DNA from: an uncultured Eubacteriales bacterium
GTDB taxonomy: Bacteria > Bacillota_I > Bacilli_A > RF39 > UBA660
DNA: 64,000 bases
Assembly: GCA_905188025.1 (NCBI GenBank)
Contig: CAJJKI010000006.1
Coordinates: 1 to 64,000 of the forward strand
Reading direction: 5' to 3'
Part shown: one piece after another, positions 1-7,253 of the stretch
How the letters are laid out: every line of letters starts with the position of its first letter
Position numbering within the stretch: position 1 is the first letter of the stretch
Position numbers and translations under genes: made by a program
The notes under the pieces: model-generated
Told to the model about the DNA's origin: nothing
Seen by the model: the letters and a program-made list of their open reading frames with translations, nothing else
The model's database searches: none

Positions 1-18
1 ATATATAATATTTAATAT

Positions 19-102
19 AATCAGCATTAATAGATTCGCTGTGACCCGCTTCGAGCTTCGCTCTCCGCTCAACTCCCCGTGGAGGATGAATACAATCAGC
101 AT
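19..102 (-). repeat. GC-rich dispersed element, copy 1 (long form, with 9-bp flanking direct repeats)
   Basis: The core is at 72-87 on the minus strand (ACTCCCCGTGGAGGAT on +). The minus-strand 3' part continues to about position 45 with AGCGGAG, a small GAGC-gaa-GCTC hairpin and GAAGCGGGTC. The direct repeat AATCAGCAT occurs at 19-27 and 94-102, exactly flanking the GC-rich block, which suggests target duplication on insertion. The repeat-to-repeat distance is 75 bp, a multiple of three. Confidence 0.75.
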
Positions 103-192
103 CAATCATATCAAGTTAATCAATACTATAATTATTATCATTATCTTTATTAATATTATTAATACTAATATGATTAAGTCTAACTCATCTTC

Positions 193-208
193 ATCCTCCA
201 CGGGGAGT
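193..208 (+). repeat. GC-rich dispersed element, copy 2
   Basis: The core is ATCCTCCACGGGGAGT. The flanks TCAT and ATGA extend the hairpin beyond the CTCC-ACGG-GGAG stem, and AAGTC/GACTT further out are also complementary. It lies in the degraded region before the first small gene. Confidence 0.75.
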
Positions 209-318
209 ATGACTTGCATATTTATAATCATATAATCCTCTATGATACAAATGTTAAAAATAGTTTTTCTCTTGGTAGATTCATTCAAACTCTTACATTT
301 GCTAAAAACAATTAAGTT

Positions 319-459
319 ATGGGTAAAGATAAAAGTGAAACTAAACCTAAATACACTAGAGAATTTCATAGTGGAGAAAGGAATAAAAAAGAAGTTAAAG
401 TTCCTAGTAAACTTAAACTTGGAAATATTGGTATTGATAGTATTATTAAAACTAAATAA
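319..459 (+). CDS. Small hypothetical protein, 46 aa
   Basis: An ATG at 319 opens a 46-codon frame ending in TAA. The product is hydrophilic and lysine-rich (starts MGKDKSETKPKYTREF, ends GIDSIIKTK). Its T-ending codons match the confirmed phage genes, while the longer overlapping frame 242-472 gives a leucine/lysine-rich shadow with atypical codons. The sequence before the start (aattaagttATG) resembles the attATG context of many genes here, and the next gene starts 9 bp downstream. I do not recognise the protein. The basic composition would allow a DNA- or virion-associated role, but nothing shows one. Confidence 0.6.
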   Translation: MGKDKSETKPKYTREFHSGERNKKEVKVPSKLKLGNIGIDSIIKTK

Positions 460-468
460 TTTAGTGTT

Positions 469-1008
469 ATGATTAAAGTTGAAAGTAAATTTAAAGATTT
501 TGGTATTCAAATACCTACTGACATTAGCGAAATAACAAGTGAAGCACTTGACGCTATTCTTACTAATGTAGTTGTTGCTAAACATTATTGTGTTGTTGCT
601 CTTTGCCAAAATGAAAGTTTGTTTGGTGTTATTAATAATAAAGTTAGTACAGTTGAAGTTATGCCAATTATTGCTAAAATTAGTAAAGAAGATGCTGAAC
701 TTATTGGTATGAACCAAATGGATAAGATTATTATTGACCGTTCTACTCTTGAACGTGGCTATCATCTTTATCTTAAACATAATGTTCTTAGTCCTCAATT
801 TGTTAATAAGTATATTACTAATGATACTGAACTAACTCGTTCTATTACTGTTGGTACTTTTGGACAAAATCAAGGATATAAAAAAGGACAGAAAGTTTGG
901 TTTGTTGAATTTAAAGTTATAGCTATTAATGATTTAAGAGCTGCTATTACTGATAAACATAAAGCTATTAATCCTTTTGTTTATCATTCTGCTGAAAAAG
1001 CTAATTAG
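469..1008 (+). CDS. Conserved-type hypothetical protein, 179 aa
   Basis: This is a soluble protein with no membrane segment or signal peptide (starts MIKVESKFKDFGIQIPTD). The first two thirds alternate hydrophobic strands and short helices, and the C-terminal part has aromatic beta-rich sequence (GQKVWFVEFKVIAIND). The ATG directly follows the tiny upstream gene and codon use is typical of the genome. A strong 14-bp inverted repeat follows its TAG stop, so it probably ends a transcription unit or precedes a regulated one. Its place ahead of the terminase block suggests a late gene. I cannot assign a function. Confidence 0.8.
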   Translation: MIKVESKFKDFGIQIPTDISEITSEALDAILTNVVVAKHYCVVALCQNESLFGVINNKVSTVEVMPIIAKISKEDAELIGMNQMDKIIIDRSTLERGYHLYLKHNVLSPQFVNKYITNDTELTRSITVGTFGQNQGYKKGQKVWFVEFKVIAINDLRAAITDKHKAINPFVYHSAEKAN

Positions 1009-1027
1009 CCATTTCGTCTAAATAATC

Positions 1028-1111
1028 GAACTCTTCTTAGAACTACTTATGTATAATTTAAAATTATAGGTACTTGTGTTCTTGTTTATAGTAGTAATCT
1101 AAGAAGAGTTC
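1028..1111 (+). terminator. Long intergenic hairpin
   Basis: Perfect 14-bp arms lie at 1028-1041 (GAACTCTTCTTAGA) and 1098-1111 (TCTAAGAAGAGTTC). After a 2-nt bulge the stem continues with ACTACT/AGTAGT. The 42-nt interior holds a second small AT palindrome. There is no clean T-run after it, so it may be an RNA-processing or regulatory structure rather than a simple terminator. Confidence 0.7.
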
Positions 1112-1125
1112 TTAAACTTTCAATT

Positions 1126-1692
1126 ATGGATTTTAAGACTAATACTAGTTTTAATATTGCTAATACTAGTTCTTATGAAGATTTTGATGATGATTATATT
1201 CTTATTTATAAAGATATAAATAATATATTAGATGATATTGGATTTCAAGGTGATGATAGAATACTTTGTAAATCTATTATTGAAAGTCTTGAAAAAGAAG
1301 CTAGTATTAATATACGAAAAGATAAATGTGTTGCTATTCCTCATATTGGTACTATTCAAAAGAATTGGTATCGTTCCAAACTTATTAGTCATTATAAAGA
1401 CTTTAAAGAAGCTAGAAAAACTATGACTAGAGAAGAGTATAAAGAATATACTGCTAAAGTTATGGAAGAAGAAAAGCAAAAACATTATGAAGAAGAAGAA
1501 AAGATTAAGACTGAACTTAAGTTTAAAAAGAAACTTCTTCCTATTTGGATTAAACTAAGTAAAAAACATAGTGCTGCTTATGCTAATCTTTGGCTATATG
1601 CTATGAGTCAACTTGAAATTATTGAATTTGATGAAGAAGTAGAAGAAATATATGAACGGTTTGGAATTGGATTGGATGCTGACCATAGATGA
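1126..1692 (+). CDS. Hypothetical protein, 188 aa, helical, faint HU/IHF-like segment
   Basis: The ATG sits 14 bp after the intergenic hairpin. The N-terminus is acidic and Asp/Tyr-rich. Residues about 30-90 (ILCKSIIESLEKEASI, then VAIPHIGTIQKNWYRSKL) loosely resemble the helix-helix-strand of HU/IHF proteins, in which a G-x-(F/I) strand follows two helices. A highly charged coiled region (EEEKQKHYEEEEKIKTELKF) follows at about 115-140. crAss-like phages are known to carry IHF-like genes in their structural block, so a nucleoid-type role is possible, but the match here is weak and the charged extension is not typical. It overlaps the next gene by 17 bp. Confidence 0.75.
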   Translation: MDFKTNTSFNIANTSSYEDFDDDYILIYKDINNILDDIGFQGDDRILCKSIIESLEKEASINIRKDKCVAIPHIGTIQKNWYRSKLISHYKDFKEARKTMTREEYKEYTAKVMEEEKQKHYEEEEKIKTELKFKKKLLPIWIKLSKKHSAAYANLWLYAMSQLEIIEFDEEVEEIYERFGIGLDADHR

Positions 1693-2251
1693 AACTGGTA
1701 TGCCAAAAGCTCCTACACTTAAACAACTTCTTGATAGAGATGTTAGTCTTCTTTATACTAGAGATAAATCTCCTAATAAAGAGATGTATGTTAAAGAAGT
1801 TGGAGTTATTTATTATCTTGGTGACCCTAAAGGTCCATGTCTACAAGAAGGTCTTAGTGAAAAAGAAGCTCTTAAGAAAGCTATTGAAAACTTTGATTTA
1901 CCTAAAAATTATCAACCTGATATTCTTGTTTGGAAACTTATTAAAAGATATTATAATCAAAAAGCTGGTGCAGGTATGGAAGCTGTACTTAATATTAAGC
2001 GTGGTATTCATAATGTTGCTCTAGCTGCTAGCAAGTTAAATGAGTTGCTGAATGACAAGTTATCTGATGGTGCTAGTCTAGAAGATGTTCCAGTTGTTAT
2101 TGGTTATATGAAACAAATTAATGATTTAGCTAATCAGTTTCCAAACACGATTAAAGCTCTTAATGTAGCTGAAGAAAATCTTCTGTATGAACAAGAGAAT
2201 GTTGCTGGTAGAGGTGGTGTTGAAATTACTAGTAGTATGATTGAAGAATAA
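1676..2251 (+). CDS. Conserved crAss-like hypothetical protein, 191 aa
   Basis: I chose the ATG at 1676, giving MLTIDETGMPKAPTLKQLL, over the in-frame ATG at 1652, because 1676 overlaps the preceding gene by only 17 bp and gives a natural N-terminus. The protein is soluble with two parts: an N-terminal mixed region (about 1-90, with YYLGDPKGPCLQEGLSEKEA) and a helical C-terminal part (about 95-190). It lies in the gene string leading to the terminase. Function is unknown. GC-rich element copy 3 begins about 17 bp after its stop. Confidence 0.75.
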   Translation: MLTIDETGMPKAPTLKQLLDRDVSLLYTRDKSPNKEMYVKEVGVIYYLGDPKGPCLQEGLSEKEALKKAIENFDLPKNYQPDILVWKLIKRYYNQKAGAGMEAVLNIKRGIHNVALAASKLNELLNDKLSDGASLEDVPVVIGYMKQINDLANQFPNTIKALNVAEENLLYEQENVAGRGGVEITSSMIEE

Positions 2252-2267
2252 GCTGATGCTAATCTAC

Positions 2268-2317
2268 TCCATCCTCTACGGGGAGTCTAGCGTAGGCACG
2301 TAGTGCCGAAGCGGGTC
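2268..2317 (+). repeat. GC-rich dispersed element, copy 3 (long form)
   Basis: The core ATCCTCTACGGGGAGT is at 2271-2286. It is followed by CTAGCGTA, a perfect GGCAC-gta-GTGCC hairpin and GAAGCGGGTC, parallel to the 3' part of copy 1. It fills the junction between two genes and supplies a GTG at 2303 that could be mistaken for a start. AAGCT occurs at 2250-2254 and 2319-2323, a possible but short target duplication. Confidence 0.8.
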
Positions 2318-2347
2318 CAAGCTAGTGTTGAACTTAATATTACTAAT

Positions 2348-3355
2348 ATGGAACTTAGAGATAAAAGATATAATAATATTAGACTTATTTTTCATGAAGA
2401 AGAACATAAATATAATGATAGTCTTGGTAATGATTATATTTCTACTACTACTATTCTTCATGGATATCAGCCGAAGTTCGATAAGAACTATTGGTTGAGA
2501 AAGAAGTCTAAAGAACTAGGAATAAGTGAGAAGAAACTAGAAGAACAATGGTCAACTATTACTAAAGAAGCTTGTGAACGTGGAACTAATACTCATAATG
2601 GTCTTGAAGATGGTGTTAAAGGAGCTTCTATGTTTCAACAAGCCATTAATTATCTTGATAAACGAGAAGATGGTGTAATGGTTACTATTGCTGATATACC
2701 AAATTTTGGTGCTAGTTATAAGTTACTTAATCTTAAAGATTTTATTGAACTTACTAATAATCGTTATCCTCTTATTTATGATGCGTTTAAAATGTACACT
2801 GAAAAAGGATATAAGATTTATAGTGAGATTGGTATGTTTCTTATAGATTGGTTAATTAGTGGAACTATTGATATTCTTCTAGTTAATGAAGATACTAATT
2901 GTGCTGTTGTAGGTGATTGGAAAACTAATCGTGGTGGATTAAAATTTAGTAGTGGTTATTATAAGAAAGATAAAACAGTTAGACCTGCACAACAAACTAA
3001 TGTTTGGGTTGATAAAGATGAACGACTTTTAGCTCCTCTTAATCATCTTCCTAATTGTAATGGTGCTATATATAATCTTCAGCTTAGTATGTATGCTTTT
3101 GCTGTTGAATATATACTTGGTTTAACTATTAAAGGTATTTGGCTGTGTCATATTGATAGTGATTTTGAACTTAATGAATATGGTATGCCAAAAAGATTTT
3201 CTGATGGTCTTTATCATATTAAAGAAAATCCTATTGAAACTACTAAATTTTTTACTATGAATTATCTACGTGATGATATTAATAAAGTTCTTAAAGATAG
3301 AGAATTACAAATTAAAGCTAGTGGTGTTCAAACTCAATTTAAACTTGCTATATGA
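2348..3355 (+). CDS. PD-(D/E)XK superfamily nuclease, RecB/Cas4-like, 335 aa
   Basis: The core motif is visible mid-protein: SGTIDILLV (metal-binding Asp) about 15 residues before GDWKTNRG (the D-x-K pair), and later NLQLSMYAFAVEY, the Q-x3-Y helix of RecB-type exonucleases. An N-terminal DYISTTTILHGY segment is also usual in this family. It is probably a DNA exonuclease used in genome replication, recombination or packaging. The ATG at 2348 is preferred. An in-frame GTG at 2303 lies inside element copy 3, yet the codons at 2318-2347 still read like phage protein, so the insertion may have replaced the original start. The TGA overlaps the next ATG. Confidence 0.8.
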   Translation: MELRDKRYNNIRLIFHEEEHKYNDSLGNDYISTTTILHGYQPKFDKNYWLRKKSKELGISEKKLEEQWSTITKEACERGTNTHNGLEDGVKGASMFQQAINYLDKREDGVMVTIADIPNFGASYKLLNLKDFIELTNNRYPLIYDAFKMYTEKGYKIYSEIGMFLIDWLISGTIDILLVNEDTNCAVVGDWKTNRGGLKFSSGYYKKDKTVRPAQQTNVWVDKDERLLAPLNHLPNCNGAIYNLQLSMYAFAVEYILGLTIKGIWLCHIDSDFELNEYGMPKRFSDGLYHIKENPIETTKFFTMNYLRDDINKVLKDRELQIKASGVQTQFKLAI

Positions 3356-3702
3356 AATTAAATAAAGACAATTTAATTGGAGTAATTATTGGTTTTATTG
3401 TTTTAGTTATATTTGCTATTTGTTTATCTAGTGGATGTGCTAAACGTATTACTCCAGTTCCTGAAATTCGTTATGTTCCTGTTACTGATTCTACTGCTGT
3501 TAATGAATTAGTTTTAACTAAAGAATTACTTCGTAGAACTCAAGATTCTCTTAATGCTTATAAGTCTGATACTACAATTAATGCTGATTATTTTGTAGCT
3601 AAGTATAAACTTGAACGTATTAGATATTATAATGATATTGCCGGTAAAGGAAATAATATTAAATTTCTTAGAGGTTGGATTCGTAGAACTCTTGAAGAAT
3701 AA
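3352..3702 (+). CDS. Membrane-anchored or lipoprotein-like protein, 116 aa, lysis region
   Basis: An N-terminal hydrophobic helix (about residues 8-25, IGVIIGFIVLVIFAICL) ends in SSGC, so Cys29 may be a lipidation site, although the usual Leu at -3 is absent. The rest is periplasmic in style, with a Pro-rich strand (ITPVPEIRYVPV) and a helix to about residue 90. The ATGA overlap with the nuclease gene indicates translational coupling. It sits two genes before the muramidase, so a spanin-like or other envelope role in lysis is reasonable. A virion membrane protein is the alternative. Confidence 0.75.
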   Translation: MKLNKDNLIGVIIGFIVLVIFAICLSSGCAKRITPVPEIRYVPVTDSTAVNELVLTKELLRRTQDSLNAYKSDTTINADYFVAKYKLERIRYYNDIAGKGNNIKFLRGWIRRTLEE

Positions 3703-3705
3703 GTT

Positions 3706-3903
3706 ATGTATATTATTAATCGTAGAAAAAATATTAGACTAATTGGTTGTGAGCATTTTATTGGTGATGATTTTACATTTATAATTTATAAAGTTCAAAT
3801 TAAAGTTCTTTGGTTTTGGATTACAATTAAAGAATTTGATGGAGACGATTATTATGACGCTGTTGACTGTTTTAGATATTGTACTAATCCTTATATAAAT
3901 TAA
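3706..3903 (+). CDS. Small hypothetical protein, 65 aa
   Basis: A 65-codon frame lies between the lipoprotein-like gene and the muramidase, with 3-bp gaps on both sides, as expected for an operon member. The sequence is strand-rich and aromatic (FIIYKVQIKVLWFWITIKEF) with an acidic stretch (DGDDYYDAVDCF) and no clear membrane helix. It resembles small phage proteins of unknown function that sit beside endolysins. I do not recognise it, and its lysis role is only inferred from position. Confidence 0.65.
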   Translation: MYIINRRKNIRLIGCEHFIGDDFTFIIYKVQIKVLWFWITIKEFDGDDYYDAVDCFRYCTNPYIN

Positions 3904-3906
3904 ATT

Positions 3907-4335
3907 ATGGCTTACTTTGGAGATGCTTTTAAAAAACTATCTATTAAAGAAGGTGGTTATGTAAACGATAAAGATGATGCTGGTGGAGAAACTTATAAAG
4001 GTATCAGTCGTAAATATAATCCTACTTGGCAAGGTTGGACTATGATTGATTCTTATAAGAAACATTATACTGTTGGTAGTAAAGAGTTTAAGTCTAAACT
4101 TGATAATGATGTTCAGCTTCAGAAACTTGTTTGGGAAAAGTATAAAATAGGTTATTGGGATGTATTTGAACTTGATGATTTTAATAGTCAGAGAGTTGCT
4201 GAACAACTATTTGATACTAACGTGAATTGTGGTCAAGTTGCAGCCATCAAGATGGCTCAAAGAGTTCTTGGTCTTAAAGAAACTGGTAGATGGAATCTTG
4301 ATTTACTTAATAAACTTATAGAAATAAAAGATTAA
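3907..4335 (+). CDS. Endolysin, GH108-type N-acetylmuramidase, 142 aa
   Basis: The N-terminus has the hallmark of glycosyl hydrolase family 108: IKEGGYVND, with catalytic Glu15, followed by DAGGETYKGISRKYNP. The middle (YKIGYWDVFELDDFNSQRVAEQLFDTNVNCG) and end (AAIKMAQRVLGL) match the helical second half and peptidoglycan-binding part, although the whole is shorter than typical members of about 180 aa. It should cleave the glycan backbone of murein at the end of infection. There is no signal peptide, so export would need a holin; a candidate holin lies at 31832. Spanin-like genes follow directly. Confidence 0.88.
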   Translation: MAYFGDAFKKLSIKEGGYVNDKDDAGGETYKGISRKYNPTWQGWTMIDSYKKHYTVGSKEFKSKLDNDVQLQKLVWEKYKIGYWDVFELDDFNSQRVAEQLFDTNVNCGQVAAIKMAQRVLGLKETGRWNLDLLNKLIEIKD

Positions 4336-4354
4336 CTTAATACTGTATAGAATT

Positions 4355-4633
4355 ATGAAGAAGATGTTAATAGCAATATTTATAATAGCGATTATTAATT
4401 TATGTGTTACTCTGTATTTATCAATAAGTCGTTTTAGTGTAGAAGCCAATTCATATAATAAAAGTGACACTGCTATTAATCATGTTTGGATTGATTCTAT
4501 ACAGTTAGTTATAACTGAAAGAGAAAGTATAGTTTATAAACTTAAAGAACATGAGAAAGATATTGAAGATAAAGTTATTAGTCTTAATGACAGTGCTACT
4601 TGGGAGTTATTCAAGAAGTTGGTGTCAGAGTGA
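4355..4633 (+). CDS. Inner-membrane spanin-like protein, 92 aa
   Basis: The protein has an N-terminal membrane anchor (residues about 3-24, MLIAIFIIAIINLCVTLYLSI) followed by a charged, coiled-coil-prone periplasmic part (ITERESIVYKLKEHEKDIED). This is the design of i-spanins. It directly follows the muramidase, and a second gene starts inside it in another frame (4551), as in Rz/Rz1-type pairs. Spanins join inner and outer membranes in the last step of lysis of Gram-negative cells. Identification is by architecture and position only. Confidence 0.7.
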   Translation: MKKMLIAIFIIAIINLCVTLYLSISRFSVEANSYNKSDTAINHVWIDSIQLVITERESIVYKLKEHEKDIEDKVISLNDSATWELFKKLVSE

Positions 4634-4973
4634 GATTGATAATATAGTGCATCCTCCACGGGGAGTCAACACTACTGATACAACTGTTCTTGTTCCTATT
4701 AATATGATTAAGGTTGCTAATACTAAAATTATTAAAGCTAAACTTTACAAAGATATTATTGATGAACAAGATAGTATAATTAATCTTCATAAGATTAAAT
4801 ATAATGCTCTTCATAAAGAAGTTGAAACTTTACAATATAATCTTAATAATAGTAATAAAACAAATGATAATTTAAATAAATCTATTGAACGTATTAAACG
4901 TAAGAATAGATATTTGGTAAGCGGTGGTGCTGTTTGCGCTATCGCTTTTGTTGTTTGTTTACTAGTTAAATAA
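4551..4973 (+). CDS. Spanin-partner-like secreted protein, 140 aa, carrying GC-rich element 4
   Basis: This gene starts within the previous one in another frame. It has a signal-peptide-like N-terminus (KIKLLVLMTVLLGSYSRSWCQ), a coiled-coil middle (residues about 75-115) and a C-terminal hydrophobic helix (LVSGGAVCAIAFVVCLLVK). Such a nested start is typical of spanin pairs, although outer spanins usually end at a lipidated Cys region and have no C-terminal membrane helix. Element copy 4 contributes residues HPPRGV near residue 35, just past the signal peptide. Codon use is odd in the overlap and normal after it. It could instead be an envelope protein unrelated to lysis. Confidence 0.65.
   Translation: MRKILKIKLLVLMTVLLGSYSRSWCQSEIDNIVHPPRGVNTTDTTVLVPINMIKVANTKIIKAKLYKDIIDEQDSIINLHKIKYNALHKEVETLQYNLNNSNKTNDNLNKSIERIKRKNRYLVSGGAVCAIAFVVCLLVK
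4651..4666 (+). repeat. GC-rich dispersed element, copy 4
   Basis: The core is ATCCTCCACGGGGAGT. Its flanks TAGTG and CACTA are complementary. TGATA at 4637-4641 and 4676-4680 could be a short target duplication (39 bp apart). It is read in frame as HPPRGV inside the spanin-like gene. The 3' flank TCAACACTACTGA is shared with copy 10. Confidence 0.75.
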
Positions 4974-4979
4974 AATATT

Positions 4980-7235
4980 ATGGCTGATGGTAAATATCCT
5001 TTTCTAGAGTACATTGAAGAACCTGATAAAGAGAAAAAGTATAAGAAAGCTAGTGATTGTGGATGGTATGACCCTCATAATAACTTTTTAATTGGAGATA
5101 GTGGTGGTTTTCTTTTAAATATTAGACCTGGTAAATTTGTTAATACTGAACTTTTTAATGAAGCTGCTAGAACATATCAAGCCACGGGTAAATATACTCA
5201 ATTTAAAGTTGATAGTATTCCTCATAGACAATTTAGACGTAGAGAATGTGATAGACGACGTAATGGTTTTTCTGCTCCTTGTTGGCAAAATCCAGATGGA
5301 AGTATAGAAGATGTTTGGATAACAGGTGGTCATTATAATTTTCTTAATTATACTCGTATGGAACGCACAGATGAATCATCTGTTATTGTTACTGAACATG
5401 GAGCTACTGCTAAAAAGATTTATAGTTTTCCTAGTTTTATTGATGCGCAATTTTGGACTTGGCAAATTATAGAATTTTGTAGACGTAATGGTTTACATCT
5501 TATTATTGATAAGACTAGACGTGGAGGTTTTTCTTATATTATGGCTGCTGATAGTTCTAATGAAGTTAACTTATCTAAGCATAAAGTTGTTATTCATGTT
5601 GCAGCTGATAATAAATATTTGATTAAGCAAGGAGGTTTAAGTGACTTTGCTGTTAATAACTTAAAGTTCTTTGAAGAAAAAACTCCATTTAAAAGAGGAA
5701 TATTTAGTCCTACTACTGATAGTTTTAAACTTGGTTATCGTATGAAAAATGGAGTTGAAGCTGATGATAGTTGGTCTAGTTCTCTTTTAAGTGTTAGTGC
5801 TAATAATAATCCGGACTGTGCTATTGGTAAAGATGCTGTTACAATTAAAGTTGAAGAGTTATCTACAATGCAAAATTTTGATGAGTTTATGAATGTAACT
5901 GAACCTACAATGACTGTTGGTACTCGTACTACTGGTACTCTTATGGCTTGGGGAACTGCTACTGCTGCTAATATGCAAATATTTGAACAAAACTTTTATA
6001 ATCCTAGAGCATTTGGATTTATGGCTTTTGAAAATGTTTTTGATAATGATGCTCGTAATGAAGTTTGTGGATTTTTTAAATCTTATGCTTGGGGTCTTGA
6101 AGGAGAAATAGATGGAGTTAAAGGTTTTGATGAAAATGGAAATAGTAATCTACAAATAGGACTTAAGCTTGCAGCACGAGAAAGAACTGAAAAGAAAAAG
6201 ACTGCTAAGACTTTTGCAGAATATCTTAATTATCTTGGTCAACGTGCTTTATTTCCTGCTGAATCTTTTAGTAGTGCTAGTGAAAATATATTTAGTAGTG
6301 AGGCTCTTAATAAGTTTGAAGATAAACTTAGAGTTGATAATAGTTATAAGTTTTATACTGATGGTGAACTATTTGAAGATGGAACTAAAAAGATTTATTT
6401 TAAATCTAATGCTCGTATAAGAATTGAAAATCCTGATATGAAAACTTATGATTATATTCAAGGAGTTCCTAGACGCGGTAATGAAGACCCTCATGGTTGT
6501 ATAAGAGTTTGGTTTGCTCCAGAATATGAAGAAATATATATTAATGATAGACTTATAAGAAGTATTATTCCTGGTACTTATGTTGCAGTTTATGACCCTG
6601 TTGGTATTGATAAAGATAAAAAAGAAATTACTGATAGACATTCTCATAATAGTATATTTGTTATTGAAATGCCTAGAGAACGTAATGGATTTAAACCTAA
6701 ATTATGTGCTGCATATTATGGACGTACTGAAAGACTAGAAGAAGCTGATGAAAAGTTTTATCGTTTATGTAAATGGTATAATTGTATTGGTACTGGACTT
6801 GTGGAAATAAATCGTGGTGAAACTGTTTCTAACTTTCGTAAATGGAAAGCTACTAAATATCTAGGTTATGAACCTTTATATGTTTGGGATTCTGCTGTTA
6901 AAGAAAAAGTTAGTACTAGTTATGGTTATAATATTGGTAGTGGTCCTAAGAAACTAGATGGTCTTCGACTTCTTAAAGAGTTCTTATATGAAGTTATTGG
7001 TAAGAATGAATTTGGAGAAGATATTTATGTTTTTGAAAGATTTCTTGATTATCAAACAATTCTTGAACTTAAAAAGTTTAATGCTGAAGGTAACTTTGAC
7101 CGTATATCTAGTCTTATACTTTTAGGTATATATTGGAAGTCTATTGATATTAAAGGTAAGCGAGAACTTGCTAGTCGTAAGAAAGTTACAGAAGAAAATG
7201 ATAAAACAGATATTTTTAATAGACAATGGTTTTAA
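4980..7235 (+). CDS. terL: Terminase large subunit, 751 aa
   Basis: This is the ATP-driven DNA packaging motor and headful nuclease. The ATPase half shows a Walker-A-like DKTRRGGFSY near residue 177, a following strand HKVVIHVAADN, and the acidic strand TIKVEELSTMQ as Walker B. The nuclease half begins around YVAVYDPVGIDKDKKE (about 535), where the Asp residues would bind metal. Length and segment order match crAss-like terminases. It is followed by the portal gene after 18 bp. I saw no separate small terminase; the small upstream genes are candidates. Confidence 0.93.
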   Translation: MADGKYPFLEYIEEPDKEKKYKKASDCGWYDPHNNFLIGDSGGFLLNIRPGKFVNTELFNEAARTYQATGKYTQFKVDSIPHRQFRRRECDRRRNGFSAPCWQNPDGSIEDVWITGGHYNFLNYTRMERTDESSVIVTEHGATAKKIYSFPSFIDAQFWTWQIIEFCRRNGLHLIIDKTRRGGFSYIMAADSSNEVNLSKHKVVIHVAADNKYLIKQGGLSDFAVNNLKFFEEKTPFKRGIFSPTTDSFKLGYRMKNGVEADDSWSSSLLSVSANNNPDCAIGKDAVTIKVEELSTMQNFDEFMNVTEPTMTVGTRTTGTLMAWGTATAANMQIFEQNFYNPRAFGFMAFENVFDNDARNEVCGFFKSYAWGLEGEIDGVKGFDENGNSNLQIGLKLAARERTEKKKTAKTFAEYLNYLGQRALFPAESFSSASENIFSSEALNKFEDKLRVDNSYKFYTDGELFEDGTKKIYFKSNARIRIENPDMKTYDYIQGVPRRGNEDPHGCIRVWFAPEYEEIYINDRLIRSIIPGTYVAVYDPVGIDKDKKEITDRHSHNSIFVIEMPRERNGFKPKLCAAYYGRTERLEEADEKFYRLCKWYNCIGTGLVEINRGETVSNFRKWKATKYLGYEPLYVWDSAVKEKVSTSYGYNIGSGPKKLDGLRLLKEFLYEVIGKNEFGEDIYVFERFLDYQTILELKKFNAEGNFDRISSLILLGIYWKSIDIKGKRELASRKKVTEENDKTDIFNRQWF

Positions 7236-7253
7236 GATTAAACAAATAAAGAT

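Larger units (their letters stand above)
1..318. other. Degraded or non-coding region with two GC-rich elements
   Basis: No intact gene is convincing here. Positions 184-315 are open on + and read like phage protein (ending FIQTLTFAKNN) but have no start codon, so they may be the tail of a broken gene. Upstream, frame 2 gives an isoleucine-rich ORF from 41 to 235 and frame 1 gives a short Q/N/Y-rich segment. The stretch contains element copies 1 (minus) and 2 (plus), and their insertion may have broken an older gene. The true content depends on sequence to the left of the window. Confidence 0.4.

Noticed and set aside
106..798. 230-aa minus-strand ORF
   Set aside because: It is antisense to the better-supported genes at 319 and 469, has Asn/Phe/Ile-rich shadow composition, and no other minus-strand gene is supported anywhere in the window.
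5160..5200. GCCACGGG string in the terminase gene as a degenerate element copy
   Set aside because: It matches only a few bases of the core, lacks the CCTC and GGRGT arms, and fits normal coding sequence.
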